Of a stretch of DNA of 64,000 nucleotides, positions 18,147 through 27,133 are shown piece by piece. The stretch is from Stutzerimonas stutzeri (lineage in GTDB: Bacteria; Pseudomonadota; Gammaproteobacteria; Pseudomonadales; Pseudomonadaceae), in NCBI RefSeq assembly GCF_002890895.1, contig NZ_POUL01000004.1, forward strand, positions 62,001-126,000, read 5' to 3'. The notes beneath the pieces are model-generated. The model saw only the letters and a list, made by a program, of their open reading frames with translations. It did not search any database and was not told the origin of the DNA. Within the stretch, counting starts at the first letter, position 1. Every line of letters starts with the position of its first letter. Both the position numbers and the translations under genes were made by a program.

Positions 18147-18872
18147 ATGTATTACAGCAAAGCTCAGGCTAAAGACTCGCAGTACCAACTCATCGATCAA
18201 TACGCGCCGCTGGTCAAACGCATTGCTTACCACCTCCTGGCGCGTTTGCCGGCGAGCGTGCAGGTCGACGACCTGATGCAGGCTGGGATGATCGGCTTGC
18301 TGGAAGCGTCAAAGAAATATGACGCCGGCAAGGGTGCGAGTTTCGAGACTTACGCGGGTATTCGCATACGAGGTGCGATGCTCGACGAGGTGCGCAAGGG
18401 TGATTGGGCGCCGCGTTCGGTACACCGGAATTCGCGCATGGTCAGTGAGGCGATTCGGGCAATTGAGGCCAGAACAGGACGCGACGCTAAAGATCAGGAA
18501 GTTGCGGCCGAACTTAAATTGAGTCTCGATGAGTACTACGGCATTCTGGGCGACACCTTGGGCAGCCGCCTGTTCAGCTTCGATGATCTGCTTCAGGAAG
18601 GTGAGCATGGGGAGTTCGAGGAGGATGCTGCCAGCACCCATCCGGAACCGTCCCGCGATCTCGAAGACGAGCGTTTTCAACAGGCGTTGGCTGAAGCCAT
18701 CGGCAACCTGCCCGAACGTGAAAAGTTGGTGCTTTCGCTGTATTACGACGAAGAGTTGAACTTGAAGGAAATCGGTCAGGTACTGGGCGTCAGTGAATCG
18801 CGGGTGAGCCAGTTGCACAGTCAGTGCGCGGCACGTCTGCGGGCTCGTCTTGGCGAGTGGCGCGCGCGTTAA
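18147..18872 (+). CDS. fliA: RNA polymerase sigma factor FliA (sigma-28)
   Basis: 241 residues. FliA directs late flagellar and chemotaxis genes. Region 2 (YAPLVKRIAYHLLARLPASVQVDDLMQAGMIGLLEA) recognises the -10 element, region 3 follows with RSVHRNSR, and region 4 is the helix-turn-helix LNLKEIGQVLGVSESRVSQLHSQ near the C-terminus. It starts 14 bases after the fleN stop. Its anti-sigma factor FlgM is not in the window, but HsbA, which binds FlgM in P. aeruginosa, is encoded at 3363. Confidence 0.97.
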   Translation: MYYSKAQAKDSQYQLIDQYAPLVKRIAYHLLARLPASVQVDDLMQAGMIGLLEASKKYDAGKGASFETYAGIRIRGAMLDEVRKGDWAPRSVHRNSRMVSEAIRAIEARTGRDAKDQEVAAELKLSLDEYYGILGDTLGSRLFSFDDLLQEGEHGEFEEDAASTHPEPSRDLEDERFQQALAEAIGNLPEREKLVLSLYYDEELNLKEIGQVLGVSESRVSQLHSQCAARLRARLGEWRAR

Positions 18873-18976
18873 CGACCGGTTTGCAACAAAGCATTAGAGA
18901 CCGCTTACGAGCTTCATTCATGAGGCCCGCAAACAGACCGTGAGCAGGTCTCGGATTCGGGTTTACGGAGGTGTAC

Positions 18977-19363
18977 TTGGACAAGAACATGAAAATCCTC
19001 ATCGTCGACGATTTTTCGACCATGAGACGGATCATCAAGAACCTCTTGCGCGATCTGGGCTTTACCAATACCGCCGAAGCGGACGACGGCACTACTGCTT
19101 TGCCAATGCTGAAGAGCGGAAGTTTCGATTTTCTCGTCACCGACTGGAACATGCCCGGCATGAGCGGCATCGACCTGCTGCGCGCGGTGCGCGCCGACGA
19201 GCGCCTCAAGCACCTGCCGGTGTTGATGGTGACCGCCGAGGCGAAGCGCGATCAGATCATCGAGGCCGCGCAGGCTGGCGTTAACGGATACGTGGTCAAG
19301 CCATTCACGGCTCAAGTGCTCAAAGAAAAGATCGAAAAGATCTTCGAGCGCGTCAACGGCTGA
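18977..19363 (+). CDS. cheY: Chemotaxis response regulator CheY
   Basis: 128 residues from TTG 18977, chosen because GGAGG at 18967-18971 is five bases upstream and the resulting [12 protein letters not shown] aligns with the MADKELKFLVVDD opening of E. coli CheY. The ATG at 18989 is 17 bases from that ribosome site and would give 124 residues; a GTG at 18971 overlaps it. The phospho-acceptor is Asp56 in [10 protein letters not shown], with the acid pair DD at 11-12, Thr in MVTAEAK and Lys in VVKPFT. It is a single-domain CheY that, when phosphorylated, binds FliM to reverse rotation. Confidence 0.96.
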   Translation: MDKNMKILIVDDFSTMRRIIKNLLRDLGFTNTAEADDGTTALPMLKSGSFDFLVTDWNMPGMSGIDLLRAVRADERLKHLPVLMVTAEAKRDQIIEAAQAGVNGYVVKPFTAQVLKEKIEKIFERVNG

Positions 19364-19386
19364 AGCAGTAACGCCGCGAGGGCACT

Positions 19387-20181
19387 ATGACGCAAGCAGA
19401 CCAAGGCCTGGCAGAGTTCGAAGCGACTCTGAGGGCTCATGCACCCCAATTGATTGAAAGTCTGCAGCAGGGCCGCTTCGAAGAAGCGACGCAGATGTTT
19501 AACGAGCTCAATCAGGCGCGCAACCTGGGGCTGTACCAGGAAGTCGGCAAGCTCACGCGTGAGCTGCACAACGCCATCGTCAAGCTCGAAATGGACACCT
19601 GTGCGACGGGGGGTGATCCGTCGCCAATCACCGACGCCACGGACCGATTGTCTTACGTGGTGGAGATGACCGAAAAAGCGGCCAACCGCACCATGGACCT
19701 GGTTGAGGAATCGGCGCCGCTGGTGAACTACGTCAGCTACGAAGCCCAGAGCCTGACTGCCGATTGGCAGCGCTTCATGCGTCGCGATATGAACGCTGAA
19801 CAGTTCCGCGACCTGGTCAAACGCATCGATCAGTTTCTCCAGCGCAGCATGAACGATGGCAGTCAGCTGTCGCAGAACCTTAGCGAAATCATGCTGGCCC
19901 AGGATTTCCAGGACCTCACCGGTCAGGTGATCAAAAGGGTGACCCGGCTCATTACCGAACTCGAAAGTAACCTGCTTAATCTGGTGCTGATGGCAGGCCA
20001 GGTTGACCGCGTGGCGGGCATCCAGCATGACCGCGAAGCGATGCGCGCCGAGCAGGAACTAAAAAAACAAGAAAAACAGCCTTCCAATGGTGAAGGTCCG
20101 CAGATGCATGCCGATATACGTGAAGACGTCGTTTCCGGGCAGGACGATGTCGATGATCTGCTTTCGAGCCTGGGCTTTTAG
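19387..20181 (+). CDS. cheZ: CheY phosphatase CheZ
   Basis: 264 residues, mostly a long helical hairpin dimer. The catalytic segment AQDFQDLTGQVIKR contains the Gln that orients the attacking water. The C-terminus ends in QDDVDDLLSSLGF, the classic CheY-tethering peptide. CheZ removes phosphate from CheY in the cytoplasm and ends the switch signal. It lies 23 bases after cheY and 12 before cheA. Confidence 0.97.
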   Translation: MTQADQGLAEFEATLRAHAPQLIESLQQGRFEEATQMFNELNQARNLGLYQEVGKLTRELHNAIVKLEMDTCATGGDPSPITDATDRLSYVVEMTEKAANRTMDLVEESAPLVNYVSYEAQSLTADWQRFMRRDMNAEQFRDLVKRIDQFLQRSMNDGSQLSQNLSEIMLAQDFQDLTGQVIKRVTRLITELESNLLNLVLMAGQVDRVAGIQHDREAMRAEQELKKQEKQPSNGEGPQMHADIREDVVSGQDDVDDLLSSLGF

Positions 20182-20193
20182 GGGAAGTTAAAT

Positions 20194-22389
20194 ATGAGCT
20201 TCGACGCCGATGAAGAAATCCTCCAGGATTTCCTGGTAGAGGCCGGCGAGATTCTCGAACTATTGTCAGAGCAGCTGGTGGAGCTGGAAAGCAGCCCCGA
20301 TGACACAGCCTTGCTCAATGCGATTTTTCGCGGTTTCCATACGGTAAAAGGCGGTGCCGGGTTTCTCCAGCTACATGAGCTGGTGGAATGCTGCCACATC
20401 GCCGAAAACGTCTTCGACATCCTGCGCAAGGGTGAACGTCGCGTCGACTCGGAATTGATGGATGTCGTTCTGCAGGCTCTGGACTCCGTCAATGAAATGT
20501 TTAGCCAGGTGCGCGAGCGTACCGAGGTAACCCCAGCGACCCCTGAGCTACTGGCAGCGCTGGCCCGCTTGGCTGAGCCGGCCGGTGCGCAGGAACCTGT
20601 GGTCGAAGCCCCTGTCGAGGCTGAACCCGAGCCTGCGGTTACTGCCGATAGCGAGTTCGAGCAGTTTCTTGGCGCGCTGGAAGAGTCTGTCGAGACGCCG
20701 GCCTCCAGTGCCGCTGACGAGATCACCGACGAGGAGTTCGAATCGTTGCTTGATCAACTCCACGGAAAAGGCCAGTTCGCGGCTGAGCAGGACGCAAAGC
20801 CGGCTGCATCGGCGGCGGCTGTCGTGCAACCATCTGCCAGCGACGAGATCACTGATGATGAGTTCGAGGCGCTGCTCGACCAGCTGCATGGCAAAGGCCA
20901 GTTCGCCGAGCCGGTGGCAGCCGCACCCGCTGAAGCGGCGGCCAAGCCTGTAGCTGCTGGTGGTGACGATATTAGCGACGACGAGTTCGAAGCGCTGCTG
21001 GACCAGCTGCATGGAAAAGGAAAGTTTGAGCCCGACGCGGCTGCACCAGCTGCGGCTGCAGTTGTGCCTGTTGCTAAGCCCGCAGCGGTTACCGCGCCTG
21101 CGGAAAAGAAGGCTGCGCCTGCGAAGCCAGCTGTAAGCACCGTAGCGAGCAAAGCCGCTGTTCCGGCTAAAGCAGAGCCTGCATCCAAGCCTGCCGCCGC
21201 ACCGGAGAAGCCCGCGAGCGAGGCGGAGACAACCGTTCGAGTCGATACCGCCCGACTTGATGAAATCATGAACATGGTTGGTGAGCTGGTGCTGGTGCGT
21301 AATCGCCTGGTGCGCCTGGGCTCCAACAGTGCCGATGAAGCCATGGCCAAGGCCGTGTCCAACCTCGATGTGGTGACCGCCGATCTGCAAAGTGCCGTGA
21401 TGAAAACGCGCATGCAGCCGATCAAGAAGGTTTTTGGCCGCTTCCCGCGTCTGGTTCGCGATCTGGCTCGCAGCCTCAAGAAAGAGATCAATCTCGAGCT
21501 GGTCGGTGAAGAAACCGATCTGGACAAGAACCTTGTCGAGGCGCTGGCCGATCCACTGGTGCACTTGGTGCGCAACGCGGTGGACCACGGCATCGAAACT
21601 CCGGAAGAGCGCGAAGCCGCAGGCAAGCCGCGCACCGGCAAGGTCGTGCTTTCCGCTGAACAGGAAGGCGACCATATCCTGCTGCTGATCACCGATGACG
21701 GTAAAGGCATGGATGCGGACGTCTTGCGTGCGAAGGCAGTTGAGAAAGGTTTGCTCGATAAAGACGCCGCCGACCGACTGAGCGATCTGGAATCTTACAA
21801 CCTGATTTTTGCGCCGGGCTTCTCGACCAAGACCGAAATCTCCGACGTGTCCGGCCGCGGCGTCGGGATGGATGTTGTCAAGACCAAGATTTCGCAGCTC
21901 AACGGTACGGTCAACGTCTTTTCCAACAAGGGTCAGGGCTCGCGCGTCGTGATCAAGGTGCCGCTGACGCTGGCGATCATGCCGACCCTGATGGTGATGC
22001 TCGCCAACCAGGCATTCGCCTTCCCGCTAGTCAGCGTCAATGAAATTTTCCACCTCGACCTATCCCGTACCAATGTGGTTGACGGTCAGGAAGTCGTGAT
22101 AGTCCGCGACAAGGCGCTGCCGTTGTTCTATCTCAAGCGCTGGCTGGTGCACGGAGCCGAGCTCGAAGAGCAGCGTGAGGGGCACGTAGTGATCCTCAAC
22201 GTCGGCAATCAAAGTATCGGCTTCGTCGTCGATCAGCTGGTGGGGCAGGAGGAGGTGGTGATCAAGCCATTGGGCAAGATGCTGCAGGGCACTCCGGGGA
22301 TGTCCGGCGCGACTATCACCGGCGATGGTCGTATCGCCTTGATCCTGGACGTCCCGAGCATGCTCAAGCGTTACGCGCGCCGGATCTGA
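20194..22389 (+). CDS. cheA: Chemotaxis sensor histidine kinase CheA
   Basis: 731 residues. The P1 domain carries the phospho-acceptor His49 in FHTVKGGAGF. The dimerisation, ATPase and CheW-like domains run from about residue 347 (TTVRVDTARLDEIMNMVGEL) to the end, with the N-box LVHLVRNAVDHGIE, the G1 loop TDDGKGMD and the SGRGVGMDVV lid. Between P1 and P3 there is no recognisable P2 fold. Instead an Ala/Pro-rich linker carries three near-identical 21-residue repeats (175-195, 217-237, 258-278). They resemble the CheY-binding peptides of FliM, FliN and CheZ and may replace P2 as the CheY or CheB dock; that role is inferred. Confidence 0.97.
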   Translation: MSFDADEEILQDFLVEAGEILELLSEQLVELESSPDDTALLNAIFRGFHTVKGGAGFLQLHELVECCHIAENVFDILRKGERRVDSELMDVVLQALDSVNEMFSQVRERTEVTPATPELLAALARLAEPAGAQEPVVEAPVEAEPEPAVTADSEFEQFLGALEESVETPASSAADEITDEEFESLLDQLHGKGQFAAEQDAKPAASAAAVVQPSASDEITDDEFEALLDQLHGKGQFAEPVAAAPAEAAAKPVAAGGDDISDDEFEALLDQLHGKGKFEPDAAAPAAAAVVPVAKPAAVTAPAEKKAAPAKPAVSTVASKAAVPAKAEPASKPAAAPEKPASEAETTVRVDTARLDEIMNMVGELVLVRNRLVRLGSNSADEAMAKAVSNLDVVTADLQSAVMKTRMQPIKKVFGRFPRLVRDLARSLKKEINLELVGEETDLDKNLVEALADPLVHLVRNAVDHGIETPEEREAAGKPRTGKVVLSAEQEGDHILLLITDDGKGMDADVLRAKAVEKGLLDKDAADRLSDLESYNLIFAPGFSTKTEISDVSGRGVGMDVVKTKISQLNGTVNVFSNKGQGSRVVIKVPLTLAIMPTLMVMLANQAFAFPLVSVNEIFHLDLSRTNVVDGQEVVIVRDKALPLFYLKRWLVHGAELEEQREGHVVILNVGNQSIGFVVDQLVGQEEVVIKPLGKMLQGTPGMSGATITGDGRIALILDVPSMLKRYARRI
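20716..21027 (+). repeat. Three spaced coding repeats in the CheA linker
   Basis: Three 63-base units at 20716-20778, 20842-20904 and 20965-21027, starting 126 and 123 bases apart, encode the pattern D-[ED]-I-[ST]-D-[ED]-E-F-E-[SA]-L-L-D-Q-L-H-G-K-G-[QK]-F. The codons differ at synonymous positions, so the units are conserved as protein rather than as fresh DNA duplications. Confidence 0.9.
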
Positions 22390-22438
22390 TCAGTAGGCAG
22401 CGGTTTTTTCTCGGACCGCTGTCGCTAGGAGTTGTTTT

Positions 22439-23548
22439 ATGGCAGTCAAGGTCCTGGTGGTGGACGATTCCGGCTTCTTCCGCCGCCGTGTATCGGAGAT
22501 CCTTTCTTCAGACTCGAATATTCAGGTGATCGGAACCGCGACCAACGGGCGCGAGGCTATCGACCAGGCGCTGGCGCTGAAACCGGACGTCATCACCATG
22601 GATTACGAGATGCCGATGATGGACGGTATCACCGCCGTCCGGCAGATCATGCAACGCTGCCCAACGCCGGTGTTGATGTTCTCCTCGCTTACCCATGAAG
22701 GCGCGCGGGTCACGCTCGATGCGCTGGATGCGGGGGCCGTTGATTTTCTGCCCAAGAATTTCGAAGACATCTCGCGAAATCCGGACAAGGTAAAGCAGCT
22801 GCTCTGCGAGAAGGTTCATAGCATCTCGCGCAGCAATCGCCGTTTCAGCAGTACTGTCACCGCTCCGGCAGCCACGACCCACGCAGCGCGCCCGGTCGGC
22901 GGCAGCCCTTCGGGTATCACCTCTCATGCGAGGCCTTCGGCGCCGGTCCATACAGCTCAAGCTCCAGCTTCGGCGCCTCGTCGCAAGTCGTACCGGCTGG
23001 TTGCCATTGGCACCTCGACCGGTGGGCCGGTTGCGCTTCAGCGCGTACTGACGCAACTGCCCGGCAATTTTCCGGCGCCTATCGTGCTGATCCAGCACAT
23101 GCCGGCCGCGTTTACCAAAGCCTTCGCTGAGCGTCTGGACAAGCTCTGCAAGATCAGCGTCAAAGAAGCAGAAGATGGCGATGTACTGCGCCCTGGCTTG
23201 GCACTTCTAGCGCCGGGCGGTAAACAGATGATGGTCGACGGGCGCGGCACGGTACGCATTCTGCCGGGCGATGAGCGCCTCAATTACAGGCCTTGCGTTG
23301 ACGTTACCTTTGGTTCAGCCGCCAAGGCCTACGGAGACAAAGTGCTGGCCGTAGTGCTGACCGGGATGGGTGCTGACGGCCGCGAAGGGGCGAGGATGCT
23401 CAAGCAGAGCGGTAGCCAGGTGTGGGCTCAGGACGAGGCCAGCTGTGTGATCTATGGCATGCCGATGGCGGTGGTCAAGGCCAACCTCAGCGACGCCGTT
23501 TACGGGCTCGATGACATTGGTCGCCACTTGAGCGAGGCGTGCATCTAA
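22439..23548 (+). CDS. cheB: Protein-glutamate methylesterase/deamidase CheB
   Basis: 369 residues. A receiver domain with phospho-acceptor Asp55 ([13 protein letters not shown]) is joined by a Ser/Ala/Pro-rich linker (about 130-180) to the methylesterase domain. The catalytic serine is Ser193 in GTSTGGP, the histidine is in IQHMP, and the aspartate is in [11 protein letters not shown]. CheB removes methyl groups from chemoreceptors for adaptation. No cheR is present in the window. The stop overlaps the motC start by one base. Confidence 0.97.
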   Translation: MAVKVLVVDDSGFFRRRVSEILSSDSNIQVIGTATNGREAIDQALALKPDVITMDYEMPMMDGITAVRQIMQRCPTPVLMFSSLTHEGARVTLDALDAGAVDFLPKNFEDISRNPDKVKQLLCEKVHSISRSNRRFSSTVTAPAATTHAARPVGGSPSGITSHARPSAPVHTAQAPASAPRRKSYRLVAIGTSTGGPVALQRVLTQLPGNFPAPIVLIQHMPAAFTKAFAERLDKLCKISVKEAEDGDVLRPGLALLAPGGKQMMVDGRGTVRILPGDERLNYRPCVDVTFGSAAKAYGDKVLAVVLTGMGADGREGARMLKQSGSQVWAQDEASCVIYGMPMAVVKANLSDAVYGLDDIGRHLSEACI

Positions 23549-24288
23549 TGGATGTACTCAGCCTGATTGGGCTGGTGCTCGCATTCGTCGCCATTGTTGG
23601 GGGTAATTTCCTAGAGGGTGGGCATGTTTCGGCGCTGCTCAACGGGCCGGCTGCGCTTATCGTTCTCGGCGGTACGCTCGGGGCAGTGTTGTTGCAGACG
23701 CCCATGCCGGTGTTCATGCGTGCGATGTCGGTGATGGGCTGGATTTTTTTCCCGCCGCGCATCGACATGGTTCGTGGAATCAGTCTGGTCACGGGATGGA
23801 GTGCCACGGCGCGCAAGGAGGGGCTGCTTGGCCTCGAGCCGATCGCCGAAACCGAGCCGGATCCTTACGCTCGCAAAGGCCTGCAGCTGCTGGTCGATGG
23901 TGCTGAGCCGGAAGTGATTCGCAGCATTCTCGAAGTTGATCTGTACACCCAGGAAACCCGCGATCTCAGGGCGGCCAAAGTATTCGAGAGCATGGGCGGC
24001 TACTCGCCTACGGTAGGCATTATCGGTGCGGTGATGGGGCTGATACATGTCATGGGCAACCTTGCCGATCCCAGCCAACTGGGCAGCGGTATCGCGGTTG
24101 CATTCGTTGCCACCATCTATGGCGTGGCCTTTGCCAACTTGCTGGTGTTGCCGATGGGCAACAAGCTCAAGAGTGTGGTGCAGAAGCAGACCGCTTACCG
24201 CGAAATGTTGCTCGAAGGCGTTCTATCGATCGCCGAAGGAGAAAACCCTCGCTCCATCGAAATGAAACTCCAGGGTTTCATCGATTAA
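23548..24288 (+). CDS. motC: Flagellar stator protein MotC (MotA/PomA family)
   Basis: 246 residues from the ATG that overlaps the cheB stop (TAATG). Four membrane segments, with the conserved loop ESMGGYSPTVGIIGAVMGLIHVM and the Pro in that segment lining the ion path. The large cytoplasmic loop (residues about 75-140) carries the charged residues that touch FliG. With MotD it forms one of the two stator systems of Pseudomonas. Proton use is expected for this pair but cannot be read from the sequence. Confidence 0.93.
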   Translation: MDVLSLIGLVLAFVAIVGGNFLEGGHVSALLNGPAALIVLGGTLGAVLLQTPMPVFMRAMSVMGWIFFPPRIDMVRGISLVTGWSATARKEGLLGLEPIAETEPDPYARKGLQLLVDGAEPEVIRSILEVDLYTQETRDLRAAKVFESMGGYSPTVGIIGAVMGLIHVMGNLADPSQLGSGIAVAFVATIYGVAFANLLVLPMGNKLKSVVQKQTAYREMLLEGVLSIAEGENPRSIEMKLQGFID

Positions 24289-24429
24289 TGACACAAGGGC
24301 AACGCTGCGTACGCTCGGCGCTGCGGATCTGGGACTGAACATGGCAAAGACTGCAAGCAAGACGTTCTACCCAAGTGCCGCTCAGGTGAGCCTGTTCATT
24401 TGTTGCGCCTGGCGTGTGGTGATCTGATC

Positions 24430-25257
24430 ATGGCTCGTCGCCGCAGTCACGAAGAGCCCGAGAATCACGAGCGTTGGTTGGTCTCCTACGCGGACTTCAT
24501 CACACTGCTGTTTGCCTTTTTCGTGGTGATGTATTCGATCTCCTCGCTCAACGAGGGCAAATACAAAATCTTGTCCGACTCGTTGGTAGGCGTTTTCAAT
24601 CAGGTCGACCGCGCCGTAAAGCCGATTCCGATTGGTGAAGAGCGGCCGCGGACTACGCAGCCAGATGTATCCCAGATCGATGAGCCGCAATCATCGCAGC
24701 AGCCAATCGATCCGCTGCAGAGCATCATGAAGAGCATGCAGGCGGCTTTCGCCGATCTTATCGGTTCCAATCAGCTGACCATTCGCGGTAATGAGTTGTG
24801 GGTGGAAATCGAGCTGAATTCGAGCTTGCTGTTCCCCAGTGGCGATGCGCTGCCCAACGACCACGCGTTCGATCTCCTGGAAAAGGTCGCCGGAATACTG
24901 GCACCGTTCGACAATCCGATTCACGTAGAAGGCTTCACCGATAACCTGCCCATCAACACGGCGAAATACCCGACCAACTGGGAGCTGTCCGCAGCGCGGG
25001 CTGGCAGTGTGGTGCGGATGCTCGCTGCGGACGGTGTCGACCCCGCGCGGATGGCGGCGGTAGGGTACGGCGAGTTCCAGCCTATCGCGGACAACGCCAC
25101 CGCCGAGGGCAGGGCGCGCAATCGTCGCGTGATTCTGGTCATCTCCCGAAATCTCGATGTGCGTCGCAGCGTCAGTGGGGTAGGAAGCGCAAATGCCCGA
25201 CCGGTCGTGGGCAGCGCCCAAACTGGCACACAACGTGCTGCTCCCTCTGATCGTTAG
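24430..25257 (+). CDS. motD: Flagellar stator protein MotD (MotB family)
   Basis: 275 residues from ATG 24430 (MARRRSHEEPENHERW); an in-frame start ten codons upstream gives an atypical extension. A basic N-terminus precedes one membrane helix with the ion-binding Asp22 in SYADFITLLFAFFVVMYSIS. A plug/linker and an OmpA-like peptidoglycan-binding domain follow (VEGFTDNLPI, then NWELSAARAGSVVRML and GYGEFQPIADN). It anchors the stator to the cell wall. The 141-base gap after motC holds no gene and the ribosome site is weak. Confidence 0.94.
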   Translation: MARRRSHEEPENHERWLVSYADFITLLFAFFVVMYSISSLNEGKYKILSDSLVGVFNQVDRAVKPIPIGEERPRTTQPDVSQIDEPQSSQQPIDPLQSIMKSMQAAFADLIGSNQLTIRGNELWVEIELNSSLLFPSGDALPNDHAFDLLEKVAGILAPFDNPIHVEGFTDNLPINTAKYPTNWELSAARAGSVVRMLAADGVDPARMAAVGYGEFQPIADNATAEGRARNRRVILVISRNLDVRRSVSGVGSANARPVVGSAQTGTQRAAPSDR

Positions 25258-25347
25258 GTGCCGCTCGCGGCGTCGTCAATTCTCCGTCGTTGGCTAAAGC
25301 CTAGACGGCCGGTCCCGGTCTGGTTCGATCCGGATGGAAAAAGAGTT

Positions 25348-26136
25348 ATGAGAGTCTGGGCTGTAGCCAACCAAAAAGGCGGAGTGGGTAAAACCACTAC
25401 CTCCATTGCACTTGCCGGTTTGCTGGCCGATTCCGGCAAGCGGGTCGTAGCGCTGGATCTCGATCCCCACGGCTCGATGACGAGCTATTTCGGCCATGAT
25501 CCGGATAACCTCGACCACAGTGTTTTCGACCTGTTCCAGCATCAGGGAACCGTTCCCGAGGGGCTGCCCTGGCAGCTGCTGCTGCCAACCAGCCATGAGC
25601 GTCTCTCCTTGCTGCCGTCCAGTACAGTGCTGGCGACGCTGGAGCGCCAGTCGCCGGGCCAGAACGGTCTCGGCCTGGTCATCGCCAAGAGTCTTTCGCA
25701 GCTCTGGCAGGATTTCGATTACGCGATTATCGACAGCCCGCCGCTGCTTGGCGTGCTGATGGTGAACGCGCTGGCCGCCAGCCAGCAGCTGATCATCCCG
25801 GTGCAGACCGAATTCCTGGCCATGAAGGGACTGGAGCGCATGGTCAGCACGCTGAGTATGATCAACCGCTCACGCCGGCAGGCCTTGCCTTATACCATCG
25901 TGCCGACCATGTTCGATCGTCGCACCCAGGCCTCGATGAACACACTTAAGGTCTTGCGTAACGGCTACCAGGAGCACCTCTGGCAAGCCTTCATTCCGAT
26001 CGACACACGGTTGCGTGATGCCAGTCGCGCCGGCCTTACGCCATCGCAGCATGACCCCAGTAGCCGAGGCGTGCTTGCCTATCGCGCACTGCTTAAAACA
26101 CTGCTGGCGGCGCAAGCGTCGCCAGCGGTGGCCTGA
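25348..26136 (+). CDS. parC: ParA-family ATPase ParC-like, polar chemosensory array positioning
   Basis: 262 residues from ATG 25348, which has AAAGAG six bases upstream; the frame extends further but without ParA-like sequence. The deviant Walker A is NQKGGVGKTTTS (residues 8-19), with LDLDPHGSMTSYF as the A-prime/switch region and YAIIDSPPLLGVLM as Walker B. ParC ATPases of polar flagellates localise the chemotaxis array to the pole together with ParP, encoded next. PA1462 holds the same place in P. aeruginosa. The symbol follows that family by analogy. Confidence 0.85.
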   Translation: MRVWAVANQKGGVGKTTTSIALAGLLADSGKRVVALDLDPHGSMTSYFGHDPDNLDHSVFDLFQHQGTVPEGLPWQLLLPTSHERLSLLPSSTVLATLERQSPGQNGLGLVIAKSLSQLWQDFDYAIIDSPPLLGVLMVNALAASQQLIIPVQTEFLAMKGLERMVSTLSMINRSRRQALPYTIVPTMFDRRTQASMNTLKVLRNGYQEHLWQAFIPIDTRLRDASRAGLTPSQHDPSSRGVLAYRALLKTLLAAQASPAVA

Positions 26137-26222
26137 ATGACGACGTACGGCCGCGTCCGCAGTTCAAGTTCGCCCTGGGTGCGGCCGATAGCCTATTCAG
26201 TGGGTTCGCACGAGTTGGTTCC

Positions 26223-27047
26223 ATGAGTCGTACCGTTCTTAAAGAAAGCCGATCGCAACAGACGCTGCAGTCGTATCTCGACGCCCTGTTGCAGGACGCC
26301 ATCGTTGGATTGACCGAATCGGTCAGTCCAGACGAGTTCCAGGCTGCCGTACTCGAGGAGCAGCAACGCGACACACAGCGAGTAGTTGCGCTGCGTCCGG
26401 TTACTCCGGCTGAACCTGAAACTGTGGCCGCTCCGGTAACAGTCGAGGCTCAGGCGTTACTCGAGTTGCCGCCCGAATTGCCCTTGGAAGCACCGCTTGC
26501 ACCGGTCGAGCCGATTGCCATTTTCGAGTCGCAGGGGCAGGCTCCGGTTGGTCCTCCCGCGATCCCCAGTGGTCAGCCGGAGTGGGGTGAGGAGCCGTTC
26601 GAGTGCTTGTTGTTCGATGTGGCCGGGCTGACGCTGGCGGTGCCGCTGGTGAGTCTCGGCTCGATCTATCCGCTTGCCGGACAAGAGCTCACGCCTCTTT
26701 TCGGTCAGCCCGCCTGGTTCCTCGGTATCTTGCCGAGCCAGGCTGGCAATCTGAAGGTTCTGGACACCGCACGCTGGGTCATGGCTGAACGGTATCGCGA
26801 CGATTTCCGCGACGGACTTCAGTACGTGATTTCTGTGCAGGGATATGAGTGGGGGCTGGCAGTGCATCAGGTCAGTCGCTCGATTCGTCTGGACCCGAAA
26901 GAAGTGAAGTGGCGCACTCAGCGCACTCAGCGGCCCTGGCTGGCCGGTACGGTGATCGACCACATGTGTGCGCTGGTGGACGTGACCGCGCTCGCCGAGC
27001 TGATCGCCAGCGGTGCGACCCGACATCTCAAGGGCGTCCCGTCGTAA
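26223..27047 (+). CDS. parP: ParP-like CheW-domain protein
   Basis: 274 residues from ATG 26223. An N-terminal helical region and a Pro/Val-rich linker (about 60-125) precede a C-terminal CheW-like domain (residues about 130-270: ECLLFDVAGLTLAVPLVSLGSIYPL, ending WLAGTVIDHMCALVDV). ParP links ParC to CheA and receptors at the pole. The frame is open and protein-like for another 29 codons upstream (PRPQFKFALGAADSLFSGF), back to a CTG at 26133 that overlaps the parC stop, so the true N-terminus may be longer with a rare CTG start. Confidence 0.82.
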   Translation: MSRTVLKESRSQQTLQSYLDALLQDAIVGLTESVSPDEFQAAVLEEQQRDTQRVVALRPVTPAEPETVAAPVTVEAQALLELPPELPLEAPLAPVEPIAIFESQGQAPVGPPAIPSGQPEWGEEPFECLLFDVAGLTLAVPLVSLGSIYPLAGQELTPLFGQPAWFLGILPSQAGNLKVLDTARWVMAERYRDDFRDGLQYVISVQGYEWGLAVHQVSRSIRLDPKEVKWRTQRTQRPWLAGTVIDHMCALVDVTALAELIASGATRHLKGVPS

Positions 27048-27133
27048 ACGAATTGAACAAACACAGGGGCACACAAGCGCCCCGAGTAACCGATAGAATC
27101 AACCGCCAGTGCGGTACATGAAGAGGTGGGGCT

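Noticed and set aside
20548..21710. Long minus-strand frames opposite cheA
   Set aside because: They mirror the Ala/Pro-rich linker of CheA and have Ser- or Arg-rich composition typical of shadows.
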